Shown piece after piece: positions 9,701-17,336 of a DNA stretch of 64,000 nt. The notes beneath the pieces were generated by a model that was not told the DNA's origin, made no database searches, and saw nothing but the letters and a program-made list of their open reading frames with translations. Origin of the DNA: Labilithrix luteola. Lineage in GTDB: Bacteria > Myxococcota_A > Polyangia > Polyangiales > Polyangiaceae. The number at the start of each line of letters is the position of its first letter. Within the stretch, counting starts at the first letter, position 1. The stretch spans positions 8,847,501-8,911,500 of the forward strand of contig NZ_CP012333.1 in the NCBI RefSeq assembly GCF_001263205.1. The letters are read 5' to 3'. The translations under genes were made by a program, and so were the position numbers.

Positions 9701-10501
9701 CTAACGGCGAGTCTTCTCGTCGACGCCAGCGTCGAACGAGCCATGCCGCCCACGCCCTTGCGCGAACGACGTCGCGCCAGCCTTCGCTTCGCCGGCCCCG
9801 AGCGAGCGCATTCCGATCTCGAACTCGCGCGCCAGTGCGTGCTCGAACGGAACGTCGAACGACGCATACGCACTCGCGCGATCGCCACGCATGGTCGTTT
9901 GAGGGAAGAAGGCGATCTCGGCAGCGAGAGCTTCCGCAGCTTCACGCGCTTGGCCCCGAGGCACCACGCGGTTGGCGAGCCCCATGGCGAGCGCCTCTTC
10001 GGCACCGACGGGCCGGCCGGTCAGAATCATGTCGAGCGCGCGTGAGAGGCCGATGAGGCGCGGCAAGCGAACCGTGCCGCCGTCGATGAGCGGAACGCCG
10101 AAGCGTCGGCAGAACACGCCGAAGACGGCGTCTTGCTCGACCACGCGCAGATCGCAGAGCAGCGCGAGCTCGAGCCCCCCGGCGACGGCGTGACCGCTCA
10201 CGGCGGCGATGGCGGGCTTGCTCAACACGAAGCGTGAAGGCCCCATGGGCCCGTCGCCTTCGGGCGAGAGCACGTTGCCTTCGCCGCGTGCGAACGCCTC
10301 CAGATCGGCGCCCGCGCAGAACGTACCGCCCTCGCCATAGAGGACCGCCACACGCGCGTTGTCGTCAGCCTCGAAGGCGCGGAACGCGTCCGCGAGGGCC
10401 GCCGCCGTTGTCCTGTCGACGGCATTGCGGACCTCGGGGCGCGCGAGGACGATCGTGGTGACGTGACCGTTGGTCTCGAGCCGGACGGTGGGCGAAGTCA
10501 T
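9701..10501 (-). CDS. Crotonase/enoyl-CoA hydratase-family protein
   Basis: A 266-residue crotonase fold protein. The oxyanion-hole segment GGTFCAGADLEAFA and the second backbone-NH segment SGHAVAGGLELALLCDLR are intact, as is VFGVFCRRFGVPLIDGG. Where rat enoyl-CoA hydratase has its first catalytic Glu (FGQPE), this protein reads FGVPL, and no clear second Glu follows. It may therefore not be a hydratase and could act as an isomerase, hydrolase or other crotonase. The ATG at 10501 starts at the conserved beginning MTSPTVRLETNG; the longer open frame has no family support. It is monocistronic, facing the repeat cluster. Confidence 0.88.
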   Translation of the reverse strand: MTSPTVRLETNGHVTTIVLARPEVRNAVDRTTAAALADAFRAFEADDNARVAVLYGEGGTFCAGADLEAFARGEGNVLSPEGDGPMGPSRFVLSKPAIAAVSGHAVAGGLELALLCDLRVVEQDAVFGVFCRRFGVPLIDGGTVRLPRLIGLSRALDMILTGRPVGAEEALAMGLANRVVPRGQAREAAEALAAEIAFFPQTTMRGDRASAYASFDVPFEHALAREFEIGMRSLGAGEAKAGATSFAQGRGRHGSFDAGVDEKTRR

Positions 10502-10650
10502 GGCGCCGTAGAGTACCGAACCGTGCGTGCGCGTCGCCTTTCCACCGATTTCCGTCACGGAACTCGGTGAAAATAGGCGGCCCGCGAACCGTTCGGTGCT
10601 CCGCGCAACTCAGTTGCGCTGATTGAACAGTCAAACGGAGTTCGCGACAG

Positions 10651-10720
10651 ACTTGTGCAAAGGACCGTGAATTTCGAGGTTCGCCCATCGTGGGCCCCGA
10701 AAGTCACGGTCCTTGCAAGT
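10651..10720. other. Large inverted repeat/structured region upstream of the crotonase gene
   Basis: The arms ACTTGTGCAA/AGGACCGTGA (10651-10670) and TCACGGTCC/TTGCAAGT (10704-10720) pair with small bulges. TTTCG (10672-10676) pairs with CGAAA (10698-10702), and an inner GCCCA-TCG-TGGGC hairpin (10683-10695) closes the structure. It lies between the rlmB stop and the crotonase start, so on the minus strand it could be a terminator, a leader RNA or a palindromic element. A second hairpin, CGCCCC-AGTG-GGGGCG, follows at 10724-10739. Confidence 0.6.
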
Positions 10721-10775
10721 GGTCGCCCCAGTGGGGGCGCGCGTCGCTCGGGATCGGCGTCGACCGCCGTGCGGC

Positions 10776-11501
10776 TCAGGCCGGATTGCGGCGGCGTAGC
10801 ACTTCGTAGATGGCGATGGCCGCCGCGACCGAAGCGTTGAGCGAGTCGAGCACGCCGGTCATGGGCAGGTTCGCGAGCTCGGTGCATGCGCGCTTGACCG
10901 GCTTGCGGAGCCCTTTGCCTTCTGCGCCGACGACCAGGACGACGGGCCCTTCGAACGCGACCTTCGGAAGCGAATGCTCCGCGTTGGCGTCGAGGCCGAT
11001 GATCGTCGCACCCGCGTCGCGCAGGCGCTCGAGGGCGTTCGGCAGCGCGCTTACGCGACAGAGCGTGGCGTGCTCCACGGCGCCTGCAGAAGCGCGGAAC
11101 GTGGCAGGGGAGAGAGGCGCAGCGTGGTGCTCGGGCCAGAGGATGGCACTCGCACCGAGGGCGACGCACGAACGAATCACCGCGCCGAAGTTCTGCGGAT
11201 CTTCGAGCTCGTCGAGCGCCACGACGAGGGTGGTGGGCCCGAGCTCGGCGATGATCGCCTCGAGAGGCACGAGAGCGAGATCGGGCGCGTAAGCGATCGC
11301 GCCCTGATGGCGAGCGCCCTTGGAGGCGCGATCGAGGTCCCCGCGCGAGACGAGTTCGACCGCTGCCCCGCGACCCTGCGCGAAGCGAGCGACGGCTTCG
11401 ATCTGCGGTCCGCCGTCTTTCTCGACGAGCACGCGTTCGAGCTTTTCACCGTGGACGCGAATTGCTTCGCGCACGGGCTGGAGGCCGGTTACGAGCCTCA
11501 C
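10776..11501 (-). CDS. rlmB: 23S rRNA 2'-O-ribose methyltransferase, RlmB/SpoU family
   Basis: A 241-residue SPOUT methyltransferase. The N-terminal substrate-binding domain starts VTGLQPVREAIRVHG. The SPOUT knot motifs are clear: DPQNFGAVIRSCVALGA (motif 1), VVLVVGAEGKGLRKPV (motif 2) and LPMTGVLDSLNASVAAAIAIYE (motif 3, read here as two pieces, LPMTGVLDSLN and ASVAAAIAIYE). The family methylates G2251 of 23S rRNA from S-adenosylmethionine, or a related ribose. The GTG start at 11501 overlaps the pyrF stop by 4 bases, so translation is coupled to pyrF. The paralogous tRNA enzyme TrmH is the main alternative, but the N-terminal domain fits RlmB better. Confidence 0.88.
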   Translation of the reverse strand: MRLVTGLQPVREAIRVHGEKLERVLVEKDGGPQIEAVARFAQGRGAAVELVSRGDLDRASKGARHQGAIAYAPDLALVPLEAIIAELGPTTLVVALDELEDPQNFGAVIRSCVALGASAILWPEHHAAPLSPATFRASAGAVEHATLCRVSALPNALERLRDAGATIIGLDANAEHSLPKVAFEGPVVLVVGAEGKGLRKPVKRACTELANLPMTGVLDSLNASVAAAIAIYEVLRRRNPA

Positions 11502-12268
11502 GACGAGACCTTCACACGCGCGATGGCGTCGGCGATGGAGCGAGCTGCCACGAGGCGATCTTTCGCGTCACGAATGGGGCGACCGACGACGACCCAGCTC
11601 GCGCCGTCCTGAATCGCGCGCTCGGGCGTCGCGACGCGCTTCTGATCGTCGGTGGTGTTGCCGCCGGCTGGCCGCACGCCGGGCGTGACGAGCACGGCGT
11701 CGGGACCGAGAGCGCGGCGGAGATACTTCACTTCGGCAGGCGAGCACACGAACCAGCGCACGCCTTCGTCCCACGCGAGGCGGGCGAGCTTTTCGGCTGC
11801 GTAGCTCGTGCGCGTGCGAACGATGCCATCGGGCTCGGGGGGCAGGGTGACGCCGCTCTCGAAACCGATGTCGTCGAGATCGGCATCGTCGAGCGAGGTG
11901 AGGATAGTCACCGCGCACACCGCGAGGCCTGCGCCTTCGGACTCCGCACGCGCGACCGCGCGATTCAACATCGTGCGGCCGCCGCTGGCGTGCACGGTCA
12001 CGAGGCGCGCCCCGAGCGTCGAAGCCTGCGCAACCGCACGCTCGACCGTCTCGGGGATGTCGTGGAGCTTCAGATCGAGAAATACGGGAAGGCCCACGTC
12101 GCGACCAAGCGTCACGACCGAGGGGCCTTCACGCACGAAGAGTTCCAGCCCGACTTTGACCATTCCAATCGCGGGCGCGACTTCGCGAGCCGCGGCGAGA
12201 GCCTCGGCGCGGTCTGCGAAGTCGAGCGCGAACGCGATAGGAGGGCGGGCTTGTTCGGTCAGAGACAC
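11498..12268 (-). CDS. pyrF: Orotidine 5'-phosphate decarboxylase
   Basis: Converts OMP to UMP, the last step of pyrimidine nucleotide synthesis. The 256-residue TIM-barrel has the expected catalytic cluster: an early Asp in FALDF (Asp16), and Asp65, Lys67 and Asp70 in FLDLKLHDIPETV. The phosphate-binding end VTPGVRPAGG and the final VVGRPIRDAKD are present. Its start overlaps the end of the upstream membrane coiled-coil gene by 10 bases and its stop overlaps the rlmB start, so the three genes form one minus-strand operon. Function is secure. Confidence 0.95.
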   Translation of the reverse strand: MSLTEQARPPIAFALDFADRAEALAAAREVAPAIGMVKVGLELFVREGPSVVTLGRDVGLPVFLDLKLHDIPETVERAVAQASTLGARLVTVHASGGRTMLNRAVARAESEGAGLAVCAVTILTSLDDADLDDIGFESGVTLPPEPDGIVRTRTSYAAEKLARLAWDEGVRWFVCSPAEVKYLRRALGPDAVLVTPGVRPAGGNTTDDQKRVATPERAIQDGASWVVVGRPIRDAKDRLVAARSIADAIARVKVSS

Positions 12269-13035
12269 GAGCAGAGCGGGTCGCCGGCTTGGCAGGTGCA
12301 GGCGGGACGGGGAGTAGCGGGCTTGCTGCCACCGCCACCACCGCCACCACCACCGCTGCGGACCGCGGCGATGTTGGCCTGCGTGCGCTTCTGCTGCTCC
12401 TGAGCGGCGAGAAGCTTCGCCTGGGCAGCCGAGCGATCGGCTTCGCTCTTGGCGCTGGCAGCTTCGGCCTGTGCGGCCGAGATCGCGTCGTTTTGCGCCT
12501 TGAGGTCGCCCGTCAGCTTGGTGAGCTGGGCTTCCTTCTCGGCGATTTCTTTCGCCTGGCGGGCCTGGATCTCGGCCTGCTTGTCGTTGTTCGCCTTCAC
12601 GGCCAGGCCGCCGCCGACGGCGCCAAGGATGGCCAGCGCGCCGATGCCGACAGCGATGTACGTGAGCTGCTTCTTCTTCTTGTCCTGCGACAGCGCAGCG
12701 AGCTGGCGCTCGTGTTCCTGCTGCTGCTGGAGAGCGCGGAGGCGAGCCTGGTTCTCGGCCTCGTGGCGGGCGCGATCAATCTCGCCCTGGCGGATGGCAT
12801 CGACGCGCGCTTGTTCTTCGCGCGTGCGCTGCTCTTCCTGACGACGACGTTCCTCTTCGGCGCGCATGCGAGCTTCTTCCGCTTCGCGTGCACGGCGCTC
12901 GGCCTCCTGACGGGCCGCGAGCTCGTTGGCTTCCTTGAGTTTCCGATCGTCGTCCTCTTGCTTGATCCGATCCTCCTCAAGGCTCATGAGCTCTTTGAGG
13001 GAGAAGAGAACGGAGCTCTCTTTCTGTTCCGCCAT
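12259..13035 (-). CDS. Membrane-anchored coiled-coil protein of unknown function
   Basis: A 258-residue protein. After a short N-terminal motif (SVLFSLKELMSLEEDRIKQ), residues about 25-118 form a highly charged Arg/Glu/Ala/Gln coiled coil. One transmembrane segment follows (YIAVGIGALAILGAVGGG). A second Ala/Lys/Glu coiled coil comes after it, and the end is a poly-Gly stretch and a Cys-rich tail (CTCQAGDPLCSCL). The N-terminal half would lie in the cytoplasm and the C-terminal part in the periplasm, as judged only from the layout. It is the first gene of the pyrF-rlmB operon, with overlapping junctions. No named family is recognised. Confidence 0.8.
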   Translation of the reverse strand: MAEQKESSVLFSLKELMSLEEDRIKQEDDDRKLKEANELAARQEAERRAREAEEARMRAEEERRRQEEQRTREEQARVDAIRQGEIDRARHEAENQARLRALQQQQEHERQLAALSQDKKKKQLTYIAVGIGALAILGAVGGGLAVKANNDKQAEIQARQAKEIAEKEAQLTKLTGDLKAQNDAISAAQAEAASAKSEADRSAAQAKLLAAQEQQKRTQANIAAVRSGGGGGGGGGSKPATPRPACTCQAGDPLCSCL

Positions 13036-13249
13036 CGCGTTTCTCGTTCTTCTCGGTTCTCTAGGTCACCGTCGCCGCGAGGGCTGTCGTCCAGCGCCAC
13101 TGGACTTGTCCCATCGTGGTTCAGGGGAGCGGGTGCCGGAAAAGTTACCTGCCCGTAGCCGCGTTCGCAAACGGTAATGCGGGCCTAGCACGAATTGATC
13201 GCTGGCTGGGCTAGGAACACGCGAATCGGTCGCGTTTGCTCGCACCCAC

Positions 13250-13303
13250 GTGTCTCGCGTGTCTCGCGTGTCTCGCTGGTCTCGCGTGTCTCGCTGGTCT
13301 CGC
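13250..13303. repeat. Six tandem 9-base repeats
   Basis: Six contiguous units of GTGTCTCGC or TGGTCTCGC span these bases, in the 336-base gap between the coiled-coil gene and the biotinyl protein gene. The rest of that gap holds no convincing gene or promoter. The repeats are open in frame with the biotinyl gene but encode only Ser/Arg/Val/Leu, so they are probably non-coding. Confidence 0.85.
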
Positions 13304-13380
13304 TAGCTCGCGCGCACCGGCTCGGCTCCGACTCGAACGCGCCTTGCGCTCTGGGCCAGACCCGTTGGACCATGCGGTCG

Positions 13381-13596
13381 ATGCCGACCAACGTGAACGC
13401 GCACATTACGGGAACGGTCTGGAAGATCGAAGTGAAGCCCGGAGATTCCGTGTCCGAGGGCCAGGTCTGCGTGATTCTCGAGTCGATGAAGATGGAGATG
13501 CCGGTCGAGGCGCCGGTGTCTGGAAATGTCGAATCGATCGCCTGCGCCGAAGGGCAGGCGGTGAACGAGGGCGACGTCCTTCTCACCATCGCGTAG
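13381..13596 (+). CDS. Small biotinyl-domain carrier protein (BCCP-like)
   Basis: A 71-residue single-domain biotin/lipoyl attachment protein. The hairpin motif ESMKMEMPV contains the biotinylation Lys (Lys37), flanked by PGDSVSEGQVCVILE and the second beta-half AEGQAVNEGDVLLTIA. It starts at the conserved domain beginning NVNAHITGTVWKIEV. An ATG at 13372 is an alternative start, while the further upstream open frame is repeat sequence. Such free-standing domains serve acyl-CoA carboxylases as separable carrier subunits. No carboxylase gene is nearby, so its partner is unknown. Full-length BCCP of acetyl-CoA carboxylase is about twice as long. Confidence 0.88.
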   Translation: MPTNVNAHITGTVWKIEVKPGDSVSEGQVCVILESMKMEMPVEAPVSGNVESIACAEGQAVNEGDVLLTIA

Positions 13597-13658
13597 TTCG
13601 GTGTCGTGACGCGCTCGCCCGTAGCTCGTCGCGTGCCAATCGTTTACGCTTTTCGGCC

Positions 13659-14054
13659 GTGAAGGTTCGTCGCAACACCAGCGCTTTGCGCATGCTCGTC
13701 GTGCTGGGCCCGGTCGCGGCCTTTGCCCTGTTTCCTGCGGCGTGCAGCTCCAATAGCGAGCAGGCGGCCGGCGGCGAATGCTTCCTGGCGACCGATTGCG
13801 CGCCCGGGCTCATCTGCATCGAACAGCGTGACGGGACGCGTCGTTGCTCGGACGACCTCACGAGCGTGGTGGGCAAGCCGCCGGGCGAGGCGGGAGCAGC
13901 GGCCACGGACGGGGGAGACGGCGAAGCGGCCGCGCCCGGCGATGCGAGCGGCGGTGACGACGCGGCCACCAAGCCCGATACGAGCAAACCGGACACGAGC
14001 ACGCCCGACACCAGCGTGCCCGATACCAGCACGCCCGATACGTCGACCGACTAA
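13659..14054 (+). CDS. Putative lipoprotein with Asp-Thr-Ser-Pro repeats
   Basis: A 131-residue protein with a lipoprotein signal (LVVLGPVAAFALFPAAC; Cys at about 29), so probably membrane-anchored. A short Cys-containing domain follows (GGECFLATDCAPGLICIEQ, with RRCSDD), a pattern often seen in myxobacterial surface lipoproteins. The tail is Gly/Ala/Asp-rich and ends in five PDTS(X) repeats encoded by 15-base units. The GTG at 13659 gives a basic N-region; ATG 13692 is possible. Function is unknown. Confidence 0.75.
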   Translation: MKVRRNTSALRMLVVLGPVAAFALFPAACSSNSEQAAGGECFLATDCAPGLICIEQRDGTRRCSDDLTSVVGKPPGEAGAAATDGGDGEAAAPGDASGGDDAATKPDTSKPDTSTPDTSVPDTSTPDTSTD

Positions 14055-14065
14055 CTTCTGGTCGT

Positions 14066-14083
14066 GCTTCGCATACGCGAAGC
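14066..14083. terminator. Hairpin between convergent lipoprotein and mlaD-like genes
   Basis: GCTTCGC-ATAC-GCGAAGC is a perfect 7-bp stem with a 4-base loop, 11 bases after the lipoprotein stop and facing the mlaD-like 3' end. There is no U-tract. Probably a shared terminator. Confidence 0.5.
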
Positions 14084-14138
14084 GTCTCTCGCCGAGCCCT
14101 CGTTCGCTTCGTCGGACGCGCTCCTCAGGAAGCGCCGG

Positions 14139-15161
14139 TCATTCGCGCCAGAGGAACTTCCAGGGATTGTGTTTGAGGTCGCGCACCATCTCCTGGACGT
14201 CGTCGTAGATCGCTTCGTCCATCACGAGCGCGCCGACCGTGCCGTTGCCCTTCTTGATGTGCGTGACGATGGCCTGCGCATCGGCCGCGGTCGCATTGGC
14301 GCGGGCGGCGAGCTGGGCCACGTCTTCGAGCGCCTTCTTGAGCTTCGCTTGCTCCTCTTCGCCGCCGACCACCTTCGAGGCGCGGTTCAAATTGGCGAGC
14401 GCCTCGCGGGCGTCTTTGAGCATCGGCTCGCTGTCTTTACGAAGGTCCGTCGAGATCTTGTCGACGTTGTCGATCGTGCGCGCGATCTTCGGGTTGTCGA
14501 CGTACTGCGTGCGCGCGTGGACGGTGAGGGTGTTGGCTTCGGCCGTGAGCGACTCGAGGTTCGCCACCGTGCGGTTGATGCGCTCTTTGTTGTCGCTGAG
14601 GACGCCGTTGAGGTTCTTGAGCAGGCCCGCGGTGTTGGTCGCGATGTCGCTGATGAGCTCGCGGTTGTTTCGGATGCCCGTGATCGTGGTGTCGAGAAGC
14701 TCGTAGGCCTTGGCGAGGAACAGGTCGAGGCGCGGCGGGTCGATGCCCTTCACGACGCTGTTGTCGGGGAGAACCGGCTTGAGGGGCGAACCGGGCTCGA
14801 TGGCCAAGAACTGCTCGCCGAGGACGCCCTGCGTGGTGACGTAGAAGTCGGCGTCTTCGTGGATCGATTCACGCACGCGCTGCTCGATGGCGAGCTTGGC
14901 GCGGACGAGCGTGCGGCGGTTCGTCTTCGGATCGATCTTGCCGCCCATGAAGGCGAGGTCGCTGACCTTGCCGACCTTCACGCCCGCGATGCGCACGGGC
15001 GCGCCCGACTGCATGCCACCCGGGTTGTCGAAGTCGACGTAGACCGTATAGGTCTTCTCGAACGACAGACCTCCCATGATGAGGACGAAGGCGGCGAGGA
15101 TCCCGAGCGAGACCAGGATCAGGATGCCGACTTTGACCTCGATCGATTTCTCCTGGGCCAT
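14139..15161 (-). CDS. MCE/MlaD-family lipid-transport protein
   Basis: A 340-residue inner-membrane protein facing the periplasm. It has one N-terminal transmembrane segment (VGILILVSLGILAAFVLIMG) and then the MCE domain (YTVYVDFDNPGGMQSGAPVR, IAGVKVGKVSDLAF, TQGVLGEQFLAIEPG). A long helical C-terminal region of heptad-like Asn/Leu/Ala sequence may extend a tunnel or needle across the periplasm. MCE proteins bind phospholipid and dock on the MlaE permease. It lies 64 bases downstream of an MlaF-type ATPase gene, in the same operon, with two MlaE-type permeases about 1.3 kb upstream. Confidence 0.93.
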   Translation of the reverse strand: MAQEKSIEVKVGILILVSLGILAAFVLIMGGLSFEKTYTVYVDFDNPGGMQSGAPVRIAGVKVGKVSDLAFMGGKIDPKTNRRTLVRAKLAIEQRVRESIHEDADFYVTTQGVLGEQFLAIEPGSPLKPVLPDNSVVKGIDPPRLDLFLAKAYELLDTTITGIRNNRELISDIATNTAGLLKNLNGVLSDNKERINRTVANLESLTAEANTLTVHARTQYVDNPKIARTIDNVDKISTDLRKDSEPMLKDAREALANLNRASKVVGGEEEQAKLKKALEDVAQLAARANATAADAQAIVTHIKKGNGTVGALVMDEAIYDDVQEMVRDLKHNPWKFLWRE

Positions 15162-15225
15162 CGATGGCCAAGGCTACAGGCGAATGCGGCCGAAGGCCAC
15201 GAGGTTCCTGCGTACTTCGTGGGTT

Positions 15226-15969
15226 TCAGAGCTCCATCGGGCCCGTGGCGTGGCCGTTGATGAACTGCTGAACCACGCCGTCGGGGGTGGCCCGGAACTC
15301 CTCTCGTGAGCCGAGCATCCGGAGCTTGCCGCGATACAGCATCGCGATCCGGTCGGCGATGGAGAAGATGCTCACGAGGTCGTGGCTCACCACGATCGAG
15401 GTCACTCCGAGCTTGTCGGAGAGCTCGCGAATCAGGACGTCGACGCGCCGCGCGCTCACCGGATCGAGCGACGTCGTCGGCTCGTCGAAGAGGACGTACG
15501 TCGGGTCGAGCGTGAGGGCGCGCGCGATGGCTACGCGCTTGCGCATGCCGTCGCCGAGCTCGGGCGGGTAGCGGTCGCCGAACTCCTGCATGTGGACCAT
15601 TTGCAGGCGTTTGCGGGCTTCGCCGAGCGCGTCTTTCAGGCTCAGGTTCTTGTGCTTGCGGAGCGGAAGCGCGACGTTTTCGGCGCAGGTCATCGAATCG
15701 AAGAGCGTCGAGTGCTGAAACACCATGGCGCACTTCTTCCGAATCGGGCCCATCTGTTGCTCGTCGAACTTCGAGATCTCCTCGTCGTCGAGCCAGATCT
15801 CGCCGCTGTCCGGATAGAGCAGGCCGACGAGGTGCTTGATGAGCACGCTCTTACCGACGCCGGATGCCCCGATGATGAAAAACACCGAGCCCGTGGGCAC
15901 GTCGAACGAGACGTCGTTGAGGACGGTCTTCGGGCCGAACGACTTGATGATGTTCTTGAATTGAATCAT
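15226..15969 (-). CDS. ABC transporter ATP-binding protein, MlaF type
   Basis: A 247-residue ATPase of the Mla/Ttg2A class. Walker A is GASGVGKSVL, the Q-loop is CAMVFQHSTLFDSMT, the signature region is ELGDGMRKRVAIARAL (variant of the LSGG motif) and Walker B is YVLFDEPTTSLDP. The MlaF-type C-terminal extension ends INGHATGPMEL. It powers phospholipid movement by the MlaE/MlaD complex between inner and outer membranes. It is the promoter-proximal gene of the pair with mlaD. The divergent cytochrome gene starts 116 bases away. A second, diverged copy lies at 19256-20011. Confidence 0.92.
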   Translation of the reverse strand: MIQFKNIIKSFGPKTVLNDVSFDVPTGSVFFIIGASGVGKSVLIKHLVGLLYPDSGEIWLDDEEISKFDEQQMGPIRKKCAMVFQHSTLFDSMTCAENVALPLRKHKNLSLKDALGEARKRLQMVHMQEFGDRYPPELGDGMRKRVAIARALTLDPTYVLFDEPTTSLDPVSARRVDVLIRELSDKLGVTSIVVSHDLVSIFSIADRIAMLYRGKLRMLGSREEFRATPDGVVQQFINGHATGPMEL

Positions 15970-16084
15970 CCGAAACGACGGCGAGGCCTTTGCCTAGCGT
16001 ACACGGAGATCGTTTCGTCCGCTGCGCCGTCGAACCTCGGGCGGCGAAGAAGTCCACGACATCGAACCCGGACAAGGGAATTCC

Positions 16085-16444
16085 ATGCGAAAGACCCGTT
16101 TGGCTCTGCCCCACGTGCATGCGCTCGCGCTCGCCTGTCTCGTGGGCGCTGCGCTCCTCGCGGCCGCTCCTGCGGGGGCTGCGAATATGGCGCTGAAGGA
16201 TCTCATGAAGAAGATGGGCGCGACCGCGGCGGCGGGAGACGCCAAAGCGCTGTCGCCGATCTTCGCGCAGGCGAAGACGATGGCGCCCAGCGATCCGGAG
16301 TTCGCGAACTGGACTGCGATCGCCGACAAGGGCAAGGCCGCCGCGGACAAGGGCGACCTCGAAGCGGCCAAGGCCGTTTGCAAGGACTGCCATACGCCCT
16401 ACCGCGAGAAGTACCGTACGAAGTACGGCTCCAAGTCTCCGTGA
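16085..16444 (+). CDS. Small periplasmic c-type cytochrome-like protein
   Basis: A 119-residue exported protein. The signal peptide covers about residues 1-33 (LACLVGAALLAAAPAGAAN). The mature part is helical, with a single C-terminal heme-binding motif CKDCH (residues 99-103) followed by TPYREKYRTKY. The heme at the C-terminus, the helix-rich body and the size resemble class II (cytochrome c') proteins. It is on the opposite strand to all Mla genes around it, divergent from the MlaF-like gene and converging on the MlaE-like gene. The preceding ribosome site is weak. The redox partner is unknown. Confidence 0.8.
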   Translation: MRKTRLALPHVHALALACLVGAALLAAAPAGAANMALKDLMKKMGATAAAGDAKALSPIFAQAKTMAPSDPEFANWTAIADKGKAAADKGDLEAAKAVCKDCHTPYREKYRTKYGSKSP

Positions 16445-16487
16445 ACGCGGCGCAGGGGGCCACGCGAGGCGAGGGCAGGCCGATCGA

Positions 16488-17312
16488 TCAGCCCGGGAAG
16501 ATGAGGAAGCCGGCGCCCGAGATGAAGAAGTTGAGGATGATGATGGCGAGCGAAGTGTTGACGACCGCGCGCGTCGTCGCCCAGCCGACGCCCTCGGAGC
16601 CGCCGAAGGTCGACAGACCGCAGTAGCCGCTCACGACCGGGATGGCCGCGCCGTAGGCGAAGCACTTCGCGACTCCGACGGACATGTCGCCGACGTCGAC
16701 GAGTGACGCGTTGAAGAACGTCTGGAGCGGAACGTCGAAGGCGAGGTAGGCGGTGATCGCACCCGACACGAAGGCGACCGCGCCGGACCAGACGATCAGC
16801 ACGATCGTCATGACGATGCTGGCGATGAAGCGCGGCTTGATCAGAAAGTCGATAGGATCGGCGGCGCACATGCGGAGCGCGTCGATCTGCTCGGTGACGA
16901 CCATCGACCCGATCTCGGCGGCGATGCCTGCACCCACGCGTGTGGCGAGCATGAGCGCACCGAGTGAGGCCGCCAAATCGCGCACGAGGAGCTCGAGGTA
17001 GGTCGCGCCGAGCATCGTGAAGTCGGGCACGACGCGCTTGGCCTGGAGACCTGCCTGGTAGGCGAGGATCATCCCGATGAAGCCCATCGTGATCGACAAG
17101 AAGAAGAGCGACTTGTTGCCGATCTCGTACATCTGCGCGACGACCGCGCCCTTCTCCCGCCGTCCGCGCGCCGTGTAATAGAGCGTGCGGACGAACACGG
17201 AGTAGAGCTCGCGCCCGCCGATGAGCAGATCGATGGCCGCGGCGCCGAGGTGACCGACCCAGCCGAGCTCCTCGGGTTGGTCGTCGATGGGAGAAACGGT
17301 TTGCGCCGTCAC
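16488..17312 (-). CDS. MlaE-family permease (first copy)
   Basis: A 274-residue inner-membrane permease with five or six transmembrane segments (for example SLFFLSITMGFIGMILAYQ, IASIVMTIVLIVWSGAVAF). The family signature around VTEQIDALRMCAADPIDFL and the glycine-rich coupling region ATRVGAGIAAEIGSM are present. It would form the homodimeric core that carries phospholipid for the MCE protein. It begins 24 bases downstream of a second MlaE-type gene on the same strand, so both permeases come from one operon. Confidence 0.92.
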   Translation of the reverse strand: MTAQTVSPIDDQPEELGWVGHLGAAAIDLLIGGRELYSVFVRTLYYTARGRREKGAVVAQMYEIGNKSLFFLSITMGFIGMILAYQAGLQAKRVVPDFTMLGATYLELLVRDLAASLGALMLATRVGAGIAAEIGSMVVTEQIDALRMCAADPIDFLIKPRFIASIVMTIVLIVWSGAVAFVSGAITAYLAFDVPLQTFFNASLVDVGDMSVGVAKCFAYGAAIPVVSGYCGLSTFGGSEGVGWATTRAVVNTSLAIIILNFFISGAGFLIFPG

Positions 17313-17336
17313 GCTCTCATCCTCCTCATCTCTCTC

